Part shown: positions 34,311-43,087 of the stretch, in pieces
Layout of the letters: each line of letters begins with the position of its first letter
Numbering within the stretch: position 1 is the first letter of the stretch
NCBI GenBank assembly: GCA_964449285.1
Contig: CAYUZX010000003.1
Span: 20,561 to 84,560, forward strand
Reading direction: 5' to 3'
DNA length: 64,000 bases
From: QYOJ01 sp964449285
GTDB lineage: Bacteria > Bacteroidota > Bacteroidia > Bacteroidales > FEN-979
The notes under the pieces: model-generated
The model's input: only the letters and a program-made list of their open reading frames with translations
Told to the model about the DNA's origin: nothing
Database searches by the model: none
Translations under genes and position numbers: made by a program

Positions 34311-34919
34311 TTATTTTGCAATGGATTTACAGATGAATTTTCCAACGTTGTCACCGGCACGATCATAGCAGCTTTGAATCCGGCCTCCTGTATCAAAGTC
34401 ATATCCCATCATGTTCACACTCTGAATATTCTTGTATTCACATGATCCGAGGATTTTATCAGGATTCGAGGTTTCAACAAGGTTGACGATCATGTTAATG
34501 TATGCATTCTTTCGTGTGACACCAACATTAAAACCGGGTTCTGTAAAGATAGTTTTGATGATCAGTGTGTACGCCGCATCAGCGCCCTCTTGACCGGAGA
34601 TGCCGCATTTATCTGCAGTACCGTTGAAGTTTGTTTCAAACATCGGTTGGAACCTCGCTGAGCGGTCATTTACCCAGGCTTTAGCCCAAGTATCACCACT
34701 ACCTGCCTCTTTTTTGTTCATGTCCGCGACACGCTTGTTTATATAATCCGACTCTTTTTTGAACTTCCCTACAACCATATTGGAGTAATCATACTGGAGG
34801 TTAACGGCGGTTTGCCCTTTCAACGCTCCAAAACTGCCAGATTTTAGTTTCTGTGCAAAGAGGGATCCACCGATAGTTATAAAAACACCAACTAATAGCA
34901 TTAAGACAATTCGTTTCAT
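34311..34919 (-). CDS. Small secreted protein of unknown function
   Basis: The ATG at 34917-34919 gives 202 residues with a clear signal peptide (MKRIVLMLLVGVFITIGGSLFAQ). The mature part has KGQTAVNLQYDYSNMVVGKF early on, a central stretch AYTLIIKTIFTEPGFNVG and a VETSNPDKILG segment. Several cysteines could pair once exported. I do not recognise a named family; the layout suggests a lipid-associated or envelope stress protein common in Bacteroidota. A near-ideal promoter lies upstream, so it is likely well expressed. It is a stand-alone gene between a terminator and the AMP-ligase cluster. Confidence 0.75.
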   Translation of the reverse strand: MKRIVLMLLVGVFITIGGSLFAQKLKSGSFGALKGQTAVNLQYDYSNMVVGKFKKESDYINKRVADMNKKEAGSGDTWAKAWVNDRSARFQPMFETNFNGTADKCGISGQEGADAAYTLIIKTIFTEPGFNVGVTRKNAYINMIVNLVETSNPDKILGSCEYKNIQSVNMMGYDFDTGGRIQSCYDRAGDNVGKFICKSIAK

Positions 34920-34959
34920 AAGCTTGCATGTTAGGTTAAACATTCTTGATTTATTTAGA

Positions 34960-34991
34960 CAAAATTATATTACAGGAAAATGTTTTCCAAA
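34960..34991 (-). promoter_or_regulatory. Strong Bacteroidota promoter for the secreted protein
   Basis: On the minus strand TTTG (34988-34991) and TAATTTTG (34960-34967) are separated by 20 bases, matching the -33 TTTG and -7 TAnnTTTG consensus. The -7 box is 40 bases from the start codon. Confidence 0.7.
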
Positions 34992-35007
34992 TTAATTTTC
35001 TGAAGAG

Positions 35008-36312
35008 CTATTTTCCCCGGTTGTCAATAAATTTCACTGATTTCCTGATGAACTCAGGGAATTGTATATCATGAATCTCATCAACTGAATGAAAAACAAT
35101 CTGTGGTGCCACCCGGAGTTTAGCCCTGAAATGATCTTTGATATCCTTCTCCCGATGGCTGATCGGCAGCTTGCTCCCAGCGTGGATTACAATCTCATCG
35201 GTACCGATCTGATTGGTTGATACCTCTACCACGTAGTTATCAACATACTCAATGCTATCAAGAATGTCATAAAGAGACGGGGGATAAAGGGTGGTCCCTT
35301 TGTATTTTATCATCTGGTTTTTACGTCCAACAACAGGCCCTAGTCGCAAGGTAGTTCTTCCGCAGGAGCATGGTTCAGTATAATGGGAGCATATATCTCC
35401 TGTTTTGAATCGCAGCAAAGGCATCCCTTCTACACCAAGAGGCGTTATCGTGACTTCTCCAGGTTCACCTTCTTTAACTGGCTGATCGTCTTCGTCAAGA
35501 AACTCTACGATGATCAGTTCAGGATGATGATGACCTCCAGTTCCGGCGCTACATTCTGCGAAAGATGTTGCCATCTCAGTGGAGGCGTAAGTGGAATATA
35601 ACTTCAGGGGCCACTTCTCCAGGATCTTCCTTGCTAACGTGTTGTTTGAGAGGTCCTGGTTTCGTAATGGTTCGCCAATACAAATAGCTTTTCTGACAGA
35701 GCTGGATCGATAATCAATTCCTTGTTCCTCTGCATACTCAATGACTTTGAGAATGAAACTGGGAACTGCAACAATCGTATCCGGTGCAACCCGGTGAATG
35801 GTATCCCACTGCAATTCAGGGATTCCATTCCCTACCCTTACAATACTTGCTCCCATACGGCGAATCCCGAGGAAGTAAGCAAGGCCGGCCATGAACCGGC
35901 GGTCAATGGTGGTCATAAGCTGGAAAATCTCTCCAGGATGCCCATCGGCACAGGTGAAAGAGATGGCCTCATTGTATGCAAGTCGATCCAGATCCTTTTC
36001 AGTCGTGGCAAAGGTCACCGGATCTCCCTGCGTTCCAGAAGTAGTGATATAGTCTACAATTTTTTCCTTCCCGACGCAGATAAAGTCTTCATTCTGCCGC
36101 TGCAAGTCCTCCTTTGTGGTTACAGGAATGCCAACTAAATCGCTGATTCCCGATATCTTTTTGATGTCGATCTTCTTTTCTGCAAAAAGATGTTTGTAGA
36201 AGGGAGAGAAAGTGTTGAGATACTGGAGAAGTTCCTGGATCTTTGCATCCTGGAATCGCTTGATCTCCTTACCTGGCCGGGTCTCGATGTCGGGAAAAAA
36301 CGGTGATGTCAT
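35008..36312 (-). CDS. PaaK-like AMP-dependent ligase
   Basis: A 434-residue adenylate-forming enzyme of the phenylacetate-CoA ligase type. It has the P-loop TSGTQGDP at residues 91-98, YASTEMATSFAEC as the aromatic and threonine motif, the zinc-like cysteines of CSCGRTTLRLGP, RFKTGDIC, GRKNQMIKYKGTTLYP and a C-terminal lysine near SVKFID. It activates a carboxylic acid, probably aryl or acyl, with ATP for transfer to CoA or to the carrier protein at 38126-38407. Two bases separate it from the barrel gene. It is the last gene of the cluster. Confidence 0.88.
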   Translation of the reverse strand: MTSPFFPDIETRPGKEIKRFQDAKIQELLQYLNTFSPFYKHLFAEKKIDIKKISGISDLVGIPVTTKEDLQRQNEDFICVGKEKIVDYITTSGTQGDPVTFATTEKDLDRLAYNEAISFTCADGHPGEIFQLMTTIDRRFMAGLAYFLGIRRMGASIVRVGNGIPELQWDTIHRVAPDTIVAVPSFILKVIEYAEEQGIDYRSSSVRKAICIGEPLRNQDLSNNTLARKILEKWPLKLYSTYASTEMATSFAECSAGTGGHHHPELIIVEFLDEDDQPVKEGEPGEVTITPLGVEGMPLLRFKTGDICSHYTEPCSCGRTTLRLGPVVGRKNQMIKYKGTTLYPPSLYDILDSIEYVDNYVVEVSTNQIGTDEIVIHAGSKLPISHREKDIKDHFRAKLRVAPQIVFHSVDEIHDIQFPEFIRKSVKFIDNRGK

Positions 36313-36313
36313 C

Positions 36314-37009
36314 TTAGAATTTAAAGCCTAGTAATACCCGGAATGTGGAGATATCTATATCGTGAATCGGTCGTGCATTGTCAAAATCATTATAGTTGAT
36401 GGTTCCAACGGTATAGTGGAACCCTACGAGAAATAACCTGTACCTAATATTCATCATTAATTCTTGTCCGGTGATGTGGTATCCCCAGTCACTATTATGC
36501 CAGCTGACGTTGAAGTTCAGTTTGTAACTCAGATCGATCATCAGCCTGTCAATAGGATTTACTGTGATTAGGGGGCCAAATTTTTGTCCAAAGAAGTAGT
36601 ACCAGAATTCTGTCTCTTTTTTGTTGCTATTTGCTGGAAGATTTGGCTTGGATGTTGCAAACCAACCATCGATAAAGCACGCGTCGATACCGAATCTCAG
36701 ATAGTTATTAACGATAGCAGGCCCTATATAGATCAGGTATCCCAGGCCAAGGTTCCCTCCGATCCTGGCTGCTGGAAAAACCGATACGTCAGGAGAAAAC
36801 GGGGGCAGATCAATGATGGTCTTATCCGTGGCAAAAGTTCCCAAAGGAAATACCGGTCCAATTTTTAGGTAAAACCCGCTCTTGATTAGATTCGGCTTAG
36901 CAAAGCTTTTAGTCTTTGAACTGGATTGCGTATCTTCCTGATTCTGAGATAATGCAATCCCGCAGGTTAATATCAGGAGGGTCGTTAAAAAGAATATATA
37001 GCGATTCAT
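36314..37009 (-). CDS. Outer-membrane beta-barrel protein
   Basis: A 231-residue protein with a signal peptide ending GIALSQNQE, an S- and T-rich linker, then alternating beta strands (YLKIGPVFPLG, LGLGYLIYIGPAI, YRLFLVGFHYTVGTI). It ends in the strand FRVLLGFKF with a terminal Phe, the usual signal for barrel insertion. It is predicted to be an 8-stranded barrel. Its role in the cluster is unknown; binding or passing the product at the cell surface is possible. It is 2 bases from the AMP-ligase gene and 40 bases from the sulfotransferase gene. Confidence 0.75.
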   Translation of the reverse strand: MNRYIFFLTTLLILTCGIALSQNQEDTQSSSKTKSFAKPNLIKSGFYLKIGPVFPLGTFATDKTIIDLPPFSPDVSVFPAARIGGNLGLGYLIYIGPAIVNNYLRFGIDACFIDGWFATSKPNLPANSNKKETEFWYYFFGQKFGPLITVNPIDRLMIDLSYKLNFNVSWHNSDWGYHITGQELMMNIRYRLFLVGFHYTVGTINYNDFDNARPIHDIDISTFRVLLGFKF

Positions 37010-37049
37010 AACTATAAAGTTTCAAGTTTGTATCGTAAAATTACACATT

Positions 37050-38129
37050 TTAACTGTACCTGTAACGTTCCATATATTTTCTCATGATGTTTGCAATCAC
37101 TTTTTTCTCCTTGTCAGATAAGGAAAACACATTCTTTTTGTAACCTGAAGTTGAAGTAATATATTTATTTAACGAGTTTTCAAAACTTTCAGTAAAGGGC
37201 AAATTCATTTTCTGGTATAGGGCTCGCAAGGATGATATTGGGTTCTGCTCAAGATCTTCATACCTGATCTCCACAAATCGTACATCAGATAGTTGAGTGA
37301 AATCATTCGAAATGGTGTTCGACAGATGCGATAAGAATATCGAAATTTCCTCAATAGTAGGAATATAGCCATTTTTATTAAGGATATTTTGCTTCTGCAC
37401 TACCCTCCAGAGGTGCTGGGTTGAAGGAACAACTGCATAAGGGTGTCTAACGATGTGGATGAACCGTGCTTCAGGAAAAAGATCGGCAAGAAGCTGAATT
37501 CGCAGTGAATTGAAAGGGTTCTTGGATATGATCCGTTTGCCAGTTGTAAAACAAATTTTTCTGTAAAAATCCATAAGTCTGGACTTCCATTGATCCAACA
37601 AGTCACCATCGGGGAGGAAATGGGTGTCGTTGACGAAGTAGGTCTTTTTTGACGGGAAGATGAGTTTTTCAAGAGGCGACCGGGTTGTAAGCCTGAATAT
37701 AGAATATTCGTCTTCCTGAGGTTCGTCCATACCGATCTTCACATTGTCCATCGGTCGTGAAGAGCCCATTAACATCCTGAATATAGGCTTATAAAAACGA
37801 TAGGAAACAAGGAAATTTTCAGGTAAAGCCACTTGAAAAAGGGTAGGCGCAGCCAGTCCCGGATCCTGAGCCATCAGTTGGTGGAGTAGGGTAGAGCCAG
37901 TTCGCCAATGGCCGACGATGAAAATCGGGTCACGGGGAACCGGTGTGTTCTCAATGATTTTCCCATATTTCACTATTTCTATTCTGGAAAAAAGTGAAGA
38001 CCAGCAGGAACTCTGGAGCAGAAAAATTACACGGGCAATGTTTCGAGGTGTCCAGGTAATAGGATTACGCGAAAGTAGGCGTATCAGAGGACTGAAACGA
38101 ATACCTGCAATAAGGTAAGAATTTTTCAA
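37050..38129 (-). CDS. Sulfotransferase (Sulfotransfer_3 family)
   Basis: A 359-residue enzyme starting with TTG, which overlaps the carrier-protein stop in TTGA and implies coupled translation. The 5'-phosphosulfate loop is GHWRTGSTLLHQL (residues 73-85). The 3'-phosphate element is FIHIVRHPYAVVPSTQHLW. Also present are KNPFNSLRIQLL and VRFVEIRYEDLEQNP. It moves a sulfo group from PAPS to a hydroxyl or amine. The acceptor could be the lipid or aryl product made on the carrier protein. No PAPS-forming genes are in the window. Confidence 0.87.
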   Translation of the reverse strand: MKNSYLIAGIRFSPLIRLLSRNPITWTPRNIARVIFLLQSSCWSSLFSRIEIVKYGKIIENTPVPRDPIFIVGHWRTGSTLLHQLMAQDPGLAAPTLFQVALPENFLVSYRFYKPIFRMLMGSSRPMDNVKIGMDEPQEDEYSIFRLTTRSPLEKLIFPSKKTYFVNDTHFLPDGDLLDQWKSRLMDFYRKICFTTGKRIISKNPFNSLRIQLLADLFPEARFIHIVRHPYAVVPSTQHLWRVVQKQNILNKNGYIPTIEEISIFLSHLSNTISNDFTQLSDVRFVEIRYEDLEQNPISSLRALYQKMNLPFTESFENSLNKYITSTSGYKKNVFSLSDKEKKVIANIMRKYMERYRYS

Positions 38130-38407
38130 GAGTTGACTGTTTCGCTTGCAATAAAATCTGCAATACTGTTGATTGACTGAATGATATTTCGAGCCAGGTT
38201 TTGGTCGTTCAATCTGACATTGTACTTTCTTTGCAGTGCCATGATGATCTCAATCCCGTCAACTGAGTCGAGTGTCAGGGCATTAGTGCCACCAAAAAGG
38301 GGTTCGGTGTCATCCACGTCATTTGGGTCTACATCGGTTATGTTGAGGGTTGATATGATCAGATTTTTGATCTCCAGTTTCAGTTCATCGCTCGGTTCGC
38401 TTGACAT
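38126..38407 (-). CDS. Acyl carrier protein
   Basis: A 93-residue acidic four-helix carrier. The phosphopantetheine attachment serine is Ser48 in TLDSVDGIEI, a slight variant of DSL. The flanking PLFGGTNALTLDS and MALQRKYNV match stand-alone carriers. It holds an acyl or aryl thioester for the BtrH-type transferase next to it. It overlaps the sulfotransferase by 4 bases and is 9 bases from the BtrH gene. No phosphopantetheinyl transferase is visible in the window. Confidence 0.9.
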   Translation of the reverse strand: MSSEPSDELKLEIKNLIISTLNITDVDPNDVDDTEPLFGGTNALTLDSVDGIEIIMALQRKYNVRLNDQNLARNIIQSINSIADFIASETVNS

Positions 38408-38416
38408 ATTAATTTG

Positions 38417-39424
38417 CTATTTTATACTCTTTTTTAATTTTTTAAAGAATTTTTCTTCTACTTCAGCACGGTCCATTATCAGGTCGCTCAATTCTTTCAT
38501 CTTACCGGCACCAAGGTCCCTGTTTTTTCCGATCCGTGCCGCGAAAAGGGAGATCTCTCTCCATCCGTCACCAATGGTCATCAGTTCAGTGGAAAGCTCC
38601 TTCAACTCAGGGTTATTAACTATCTCAGAGGCCTGCTGAAGAAATGTCGCATACATAAACCTAAATCCTGCCCCACCTGTTCCTTGGTCCTCCAGGAGGA
38701 TATTGATCTTCATCACCTCGTGAGATAGGTGTTCACTGTCCCTGGCAAACTTTGGCCAGTCGACCACTCGTTTTGCAAAGAGCCGGATTCCCTTGATTCC
38801 GATAAAAGGAACCGGAAGTTTAAGCATGTTGAAACAGGCTTTATCTATCCCTTTAAGGATTGGCTTCCTGAGGTCAACTTCAGAGGGAACGTATTTTGGA
38901 TAGAAAAGAAATCCTTTTGGTGACATGTTTCCACCTGCAAACCTGCCTCTTCTGAGCGACTCCTCATTCACCCGTTCAGGTTTTGGGAAATAGCTGTCGC
39001 TTACGATATACGCTGAACCCTCTTTACCGATTACCACCATGAAATGGACATTGATATGAGCCCGTTCCCAACTCGGGACGTAATCCATATAGTAGAAATC
39101 GACCTGTGAAGCAACAGGTATTCCCTGGCTGAGGAGTTCGTTAAGCTTCTCAATCCCATCCTGCTCTTTCTTGAATGAGAATGTCTGAAACTTTACGCCC
39201 AGACGTTTCTGGATATTCTTTCTGATATCGCCAGGACGGCTCCTGACGATGAACGTGGGAAAAGTAAATGATTTATGCTTATGGAAATAGCCGAAAAAGA
39301 TACCGCTGGCGATACCGAATACCATTGGTTCCGAGATTGTCAGCCCGGCATGATTCAACAGTGACGTAACGGTGCCGGACTCACAGTGGGCACCCATTTT
39401 ATGATTGTAATGTATCGGAGTCAT
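38417..39424 (-). CDS. BtrH-type acyltransferase (BtrH_N plus DUF4872-like)
   Basis: A 335-residue protein whose N-terminal half is a cysteine-protease-like fold. The nucleophile is Cys14 in GAHCESGT; the His is in NVHFMVVIG and the Asp in VSDSYF. BtrH, the namesake, moves an acyl group from a carrier protein onto an amine in butirosin synthesis. The C-terminal half is helical, DUF4872-like. The gene next door is an acyl carrier protein, so transfer of the carried acyl group to an amine or hydroxyl acceptor is the straightforward inference. It overlaps the HTH-like gene by 4 bases. Confidence 0.85.
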   Translation of the reverse strand: MTPIHYNHKMGAHCESGTVTSLLNHAGLTISEPMVFGIASGIFFGYFHKHKSFTFPTFIVRSRPGDIRKNIQKRLGVKFQTFSFKKEQDGIEKLNELLSQGIPVASQVDFYYMDYVPSWERAHINVHFMVVIGKEGSAYIVSDSYFPKPERVNEESLRRGRFAGGNMSPKGFLFYPKYVPSEVDLRKPILKGIDKACFNMLKLPVPFIGIKGIRLFAKRVVDWPKFARDSEHLSHEVMKINILLEDQGTGGAGFRFMYATFLQQASEIVNNPELKELSTELMTIGDGWREISLFAARIGKNRDLGAGKMKELSDLIMDRAEVEEKFFKKLKKSIK

Positions 39425-39840
39425 AGTTTAGCAGGTTCATCGTTCAGCAGTTCCGTCGTGGGAATAGCCTTTTTTAGCTGTTCAGCCGTGATGTTAAAGA
39501 CGGTTGCATACCGCTGCAGTAATTCTTCTGAGAGTTTTACAAAGTGAGGAGGGAGGAGGTGTTTCTTTATGTTCCGCATCGGGATCCGTGTCCTGGCCGA
39601 AAGTTCCTTGAGAGTCAGATCTTCCAGGATCATAAAAAACTTCACAGGGCTGATTTCATCCCGGTTGATCTGGTCCCGGAGTGAAGTGACCAGGTTATTC
39701 CGTTTATCGAAATAATCATCAATGTAGTTTTTCGTGATAAATGAGCCAGTTTGCATGGGGCCAAATTGTCCGTCCTCCTTTTCCACATAAAGGATCATCT
39801 GCTGCTCGGGACAATCGACAAATCCCTCTTTCTCTTTCAT
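39421..39840 (-). CDS. Small protein with helix-turn-helix-like C-terminus
   Basis: The ATG at 39838-39840 gives 139 residues; a longer reading frame upstream overlaps the permease and is not real. The N-terminal half is acidic and mixed. The C-terminal half, LTLKELSARTRIPMRNIKKHL then LLQRYATVFNITAEQL, has the spacing of an Xre-like helix-turn-helix. It may regulate the cluster or serve as an adaptor. It overlaps the BtrH gene by 4 bases. It lies 13 bases from the permease gene. I do not recognise a named family. Confidence 0.65.
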   Translation of the reverse strand: MKEKEGFVDCPEQQMILYVEKEDGQFGPMQTGSFITKNYIDDYFDKRNNLVTSLRDQINRDEISPVKFFMILEDLTLKELSARTRIPMRNIKKHLLPPHFVKLSEELLQRYATVFNITAEQLKKAIPTTELLNDEPAKL

Positions 39841-39853
39841 AATCTCTTTGGCA

Positions 39854-41020
39854 TTAATTCCGTTTTGCAAAAATAAGCATGCTGACAAGCAATGCAAAGA
39901 TAAAAAACAAAAGCAACCAGAGGGCTCCGGGGAGGATATCAACCAGGGTTCCATCCCGGATAAACAACTCGAGGTAGTTGTCTATTCCCCAGCGTATTGG
40001 AGAGATGCTGCTGATAAATTGTATCGCTTTTGGCATCACGTGGATAGGGAGAAACGTACCACTGATGATGCCCAGGATCACCACCATCACAGATCCAAAG
40101 AGGGCTGCCTGGCCGTGGTTACGTGAACCAGCGCCAACCAGGAGTCCGAACCCGACTGCCCCAAGAGATGCCGTTATTGTTGCAACGGATATGGCAAAAA
40201 AACTACTTCCCATCTCCAGCTTCGGGAAGTTAAACAAAAGATGCAGCATATAGTACCCGACAAACAGCATCAGCAGGAACTGAACAATGCATACCAGAAG
40301 ATACAAAATGACTTTCGCGACCAACATTGTCGATATTGGAACAGGTAATGTTCGGATCCTGAAACTTGCACCTTCGTTCTTTTCACTGATCACACTTCCA
40401 GATAAGGGTATGACGATGAAGAACATAGCAAAAAGGATGAACCCCGGGATGTTGTTCTGTACGGGAGTAGGTTTGATGGAGGAGCGTTCTTTTATCGCCT
40501 GTTGCTGATAAATTGGTGGCAGCATCTTCAACATATCGTCAGCGGGAAGCGTTGTTGCATAAGGCTGACTGGCAGTCATTAACTGTTGCATGATCACTTT
40601 TCCGCTTGCTCCTTTAAGAATGAACATTGCAGCGGTGACAAGGGTGCTTTTATAGGCTTCATGGAGTGTGGGGTCGACCACAAGAGTGATCGCTGTATCG
40701 CCAGGAGCCACCAGAACCCCGAGAGGGACCTCTCCTTTCCTTATGGCATTATAGAGCTCTTCCTGTCCGATTGAGTCTGAGACCACCCTAAACATCCCTG
40801 AAGCCTTAATGTCGCTGCTTATCTGTTCTCCAAGAACAGATCCGGGGGGGGTGACGATAAGAATGGAGCTTTTTGCCACCTGGCTCTTCAGCGTATTCTC
40901 CTGGGCTAGTGTAACAACAAGAATCAACAGGAGGGGCATCAAGAACAGAATGCTGAGACCAGGGATATCCCGGACAAGTATAAGCCACTCTTTCCGCAAT
41001 GCCGCAAGAAGTTTTTGCAT
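39854..41020 (-). CDS. ABC-2 type permease
   Basis: 388 residues from the ATG at 41018-41020. The longer frame to 41182 would overlap the methyltransferase coding region. One N-terminal helix (LSILFLMPLLLILVVTLA) is followed by a large extracytoplasmic domain (residues 45-175) and five C-terminal helices with the ABC-2 pattern FVIVPLSGSVISEKNEG. It matches the YhaP/DrrB-like exporters of the ABC-2 family. No ATP-binding subunit is encoded in the window, so a partner must lie elsewhere. It probably exports or flips the cluster's product. Confidence 0.85.
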   Translation of the reverse strand: MQKLLAALRKEWLILVRDIPGLSILFLMPLLLILVVTLAQENTLKSQVAKSSILIVTPPGSVLGEQISSDIKASGMFRVVSDSIGQEELYNAIRKGEVPLGVLVAPGDTAITLVVDPTLHEAYKSTLVTAAMFILKGASGKVIMQQLMTASQPYATTLPADDMLKMLPPIYQQQAIKERSSIKPTPVQNNIPGFILFAMFFIVIPLSGSVISEKNEGASFRIRTLPVPISTMLVAKVILYLLVCIVQFLLMLFVGYYMLHLLFNFPKLEMGSSFFAISVATITASLGAVGFGLLVGAGSRNHGQAALFGSVMVVILGIISGTFLPIHVMPKAIQFISSISPIRWGIDNYLELFIRDGTLVDILPGALWLLLFFIFALLVSMLIFAKRN

Positions 41021-41030
41021 GGGGACAAAG

Positions 41031-42134
41031 TTAACTATTCCGGCGTGCTTCGAGAACAGAAAGCGGAGCAATTGTTGAGTATTGTCGGTAAAGCGAGAGA
41101 CCTGCCTGATGAAGTAATGATACAAACTCCTCTTTCGTTCGCTCTTTTCCTCCAGGCATTGAAGTAAGCATCTGGATATCAATCATCTTGGCAGCAGAAG
41201 GCTTGTTTCCCGGAGGTATGATCATCTCAACGATGATGATCTTCCCGTTCGCCGGCATTACGTTGTGGATATTGGAGAGGATTGTAATGCAGGTTGAGTC
41301 GTTCCAGTTATGCAGGATATTCTTCAACAGGTATCCATCAGCACCTTCCGGAATCGAATCAAGAAAGTTCCCCTCTGTTATCGTTACTCTCTCTTTCATA
41401 CCATATTGCTTCATTGTTTCTTCTGCTTTTTCGAGTGCAGCAGGCATGTCAAATAGGATGCCCCGTATGGCTGGGTAAGTTCGCAGGATATTGGCTAACA
41501 GGAAACCCTCTCCGCCACCAATATCCACCAATGTTGTAATGGTTGAGAAGTTATAGCCCTGAAGCAGAGGCGCCAGCCCAAGGGAGGAGAGATCTGACAT
41601 CGATTGATCAAAAATCGCATAGTTGCTGGGATCTTCGCTGAGATAACTATAGATGTTCTTGTGATATCTCCTGTTGAACCCATCTTCTCCAGTCCGAACA
41701 GTCTCCAATAACTCACCGGTGATTTGCCAGTTCAGCGAGCCAAGGTGGTGTCTGAGCATGTGGCGTAACGACCCATCTCCATCCATTAAGGGTTTGGATA
41801 ACCTGGTATTGGAGAAATTCCGGGCACTATCCTCATGAAAAATGTTATTGGATGCCAGGGCCCTCATCACCCGATATAGGCTTTCAGTGTCTGAGCCCGA
41901 CTCTCTTGCAAGTTGTATTATCGGTTTTTCACTCTCTTTTAGCAAACCGGCTATGTTTAGTTCAGCTGCTACATAGAGAGATGGGAGCAGATAATAGTAT
42001 TGGAATTTCTCATACAGTACGACATTTCCCGGAAACATCCTGTCGTGGATGTTCATTAGCACTGCCCTGAAGCCCTGGATGGTTTTTACAATCCATCGTG
42101 GTGGCAGAGATTGTTTTTGTGACTTATGTTTCAT
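41031..42134 (-). CDS. SAM-dependent O-methyltransferase (plant-type dimerising)
   Basis: A 367-residue enzyme of the family containing hydroxyneurosporene and polyketide O-methyltransferases. The N-terminal dimerisation helices include PSLYVAAELNIAGLL and SLYRVMRALASNNIF. The SAM-binding motif is TLVDIGGGEGFLLANI (about residue 196), and the catalytic His is in LLKNILHNWNDS. It methylates a hydroxyl on a ring or lipid. It lies between the permease (10 bases) and the LpxL-like acyltransferase (overlap of 11 bases), so it is a tailoring enzyme of the cluster. Confidence 0.9.
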   Translation of the reverse strand: MKHKSQKQSLPPRWIVKTIQGFRAVLMNIHDRMFPGNVVLYEKFQYYYLLPSLYVAAELNIAGLLKESEKPIIQLARESGSDTESLYRVMRALASNNIFHEDSARNFSNTRLSKPLMDGDGSLRHMLRHHLGSLNWQITGELLETVRTGEDGFNRRYHKNIYSYLSEDPSNYAIFDQSMSDLSSLGLAPLLQGYNFSTITTLVDIGGGEGFLLANILRTYPAIRGILFDMPAALEKAEETMKQYGMKERVTITEGNFLDSIPEGADGYLLKNILHNWNDSTCITILSNIHNVMPANGKIIIVEMIIPPGNKPSAAKMIDIQMLTSMPGGKERTKEEFVSLLHQAGLSLYRQYSTIAPLSVLEARRNS

Positions 42135-43014
42135 CGTTCATTGCCACTTCAGGTGATGGCGTAAACTTCCACCGGTTATGAGACCATAGGTAGAACCGGG
42201 GATCTTCTTTGATGTTGTCCTCCAGCGCCTTAAAATATCGCGTAGTGAGATCCGGAATCATATCAACCTCTCCAGGCTTGTTAAGGGGGCGGAATTCCAC
42301 TTCATAAAAGCCACGTTTAATTTTCCGGTTATGAACATAAAGAACGACCCCTTTTGTCTTTCTATGCAAGTTGTCAAGGCCACGGAAAGCGGCGGTAGGC
42401 TGGTTCAAAAAGTTCACCCATGGAACTTTTGCATTTTTTGCAGGGCGTTGATCGGCAGCAAAATAGAGGCAAAGTGGTGCTGTTTCCTGATTATTAAGTA
42501 AGTATTTGTAGGCATCATGGTACTGGTAGAGAAGGAGTCCGTATTTCCCTCTGGAATGAAGGATCAGGTCATCAACAAATTTATTGGATTGTTCTTTGTA
42601 AATGGCCACACACGTGAAATTGATTTTAAGCACCAGGTAAGAGACCCACTCCCAGTTGCCGTAATGGCCTGGGGCCAGGATTACGTTAACCCCTTCACTG
42701 GCATATTTATCCAGGATCTCCAGGTTAGTCAGCTTGTACCGAGCGTCAAAATCGCTGATTTTCATATGGAAATTTGCTACTGCCTCCACCAGGTAATCGG
42801 CCAGGTGTTTATAAAACTCTCGTTTAATATACTTAAGTTCAGTTTTCGATTTCTCAGGGAATGCATTCCGGAGATTTTCACATACGACTTCTTTTCTATA
42901 CCCCAGGATGTAATTCATGATGAAGTAAACAAACGTAGATATCCCGTAGAAGAACCGGAATGGCATGATGGTCAGGAATAAAATCATCAGACGTATCGAG
43001 AGACGCATGCGCAT
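42124..43014 (-). CDS. LpxL/HtrB-like lysophospholipid acyltransferase
   Basis: The ATG at 43012-43014 gives 296 residues; another ATG is two codons on. There is one N-terminal membrane segment (RLSIRLMILFLTIMPFRF), then the acyltransferase domain with the catalytic LAPGHYGNWEW and YFAADQRP. It adds an acyl chain to lipid A or to a lipid-like acceptor. Lipid A synthesis genes normally map elsewhere, so a cluster-specific role is possible. It overlaps the methyltransferase gene by 11 bases and is the first gene of the region C run. Confidence 0.88.
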   Translation of the reverse strand: MRMRLSIRLMILFLTIMPFRFFYGISTFVYFIMNYILGYRKEVVCENLRNAFPEKSKTELKYIKREFYKHLADYLVEAVANFHMKISDFDARYKLTNLEILDKYASEGVNVILAPGHYGNWEWVSYLVLKINFTCVAIYKEQSNKFVDDLILHSRGKYGLLLYQYHDAYKYLLNNQETAPLCLYFAADQRPAKNAKVPWVNFLNQPTAAFRGLDNLHRKTKGVVLYVHNRKIKRGFYEVEFRPLNKPGEVDMIPDLTTRYFKALEDNIKEDPRFYLWSHNRWKFTPSPEVAMNDET

Positions 43015-43049
43015 GAAATCTTTGGGACAAAGGTAACACTTACACAAGA

Positions 43050-43077
43050 ATGACGGATTACGAATGATGAATTACGA
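43050..43077. repeat. Heptamer tandem array (ATTACGA-like)
   Basis: Four seven-base units, ATGACGG, ATTACGA, ATGATGA and ATTACGA, lie in the 73-base gap between the acyltransferase and DDAH genes. Confidence 0.7.
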
Positions 43078-43087
43078 ACGATTTTTA

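Noticed and set aside
39854..41182. A permease start at 41182, 54 codons upstream of the chosen start
   Set aside because: It would overlap the methyltransferase coding sequence by about 150 bases. The extra residues look like a shadow of that gene, and the ATG at 41020 begins a normal ABC-2 N-terminus.
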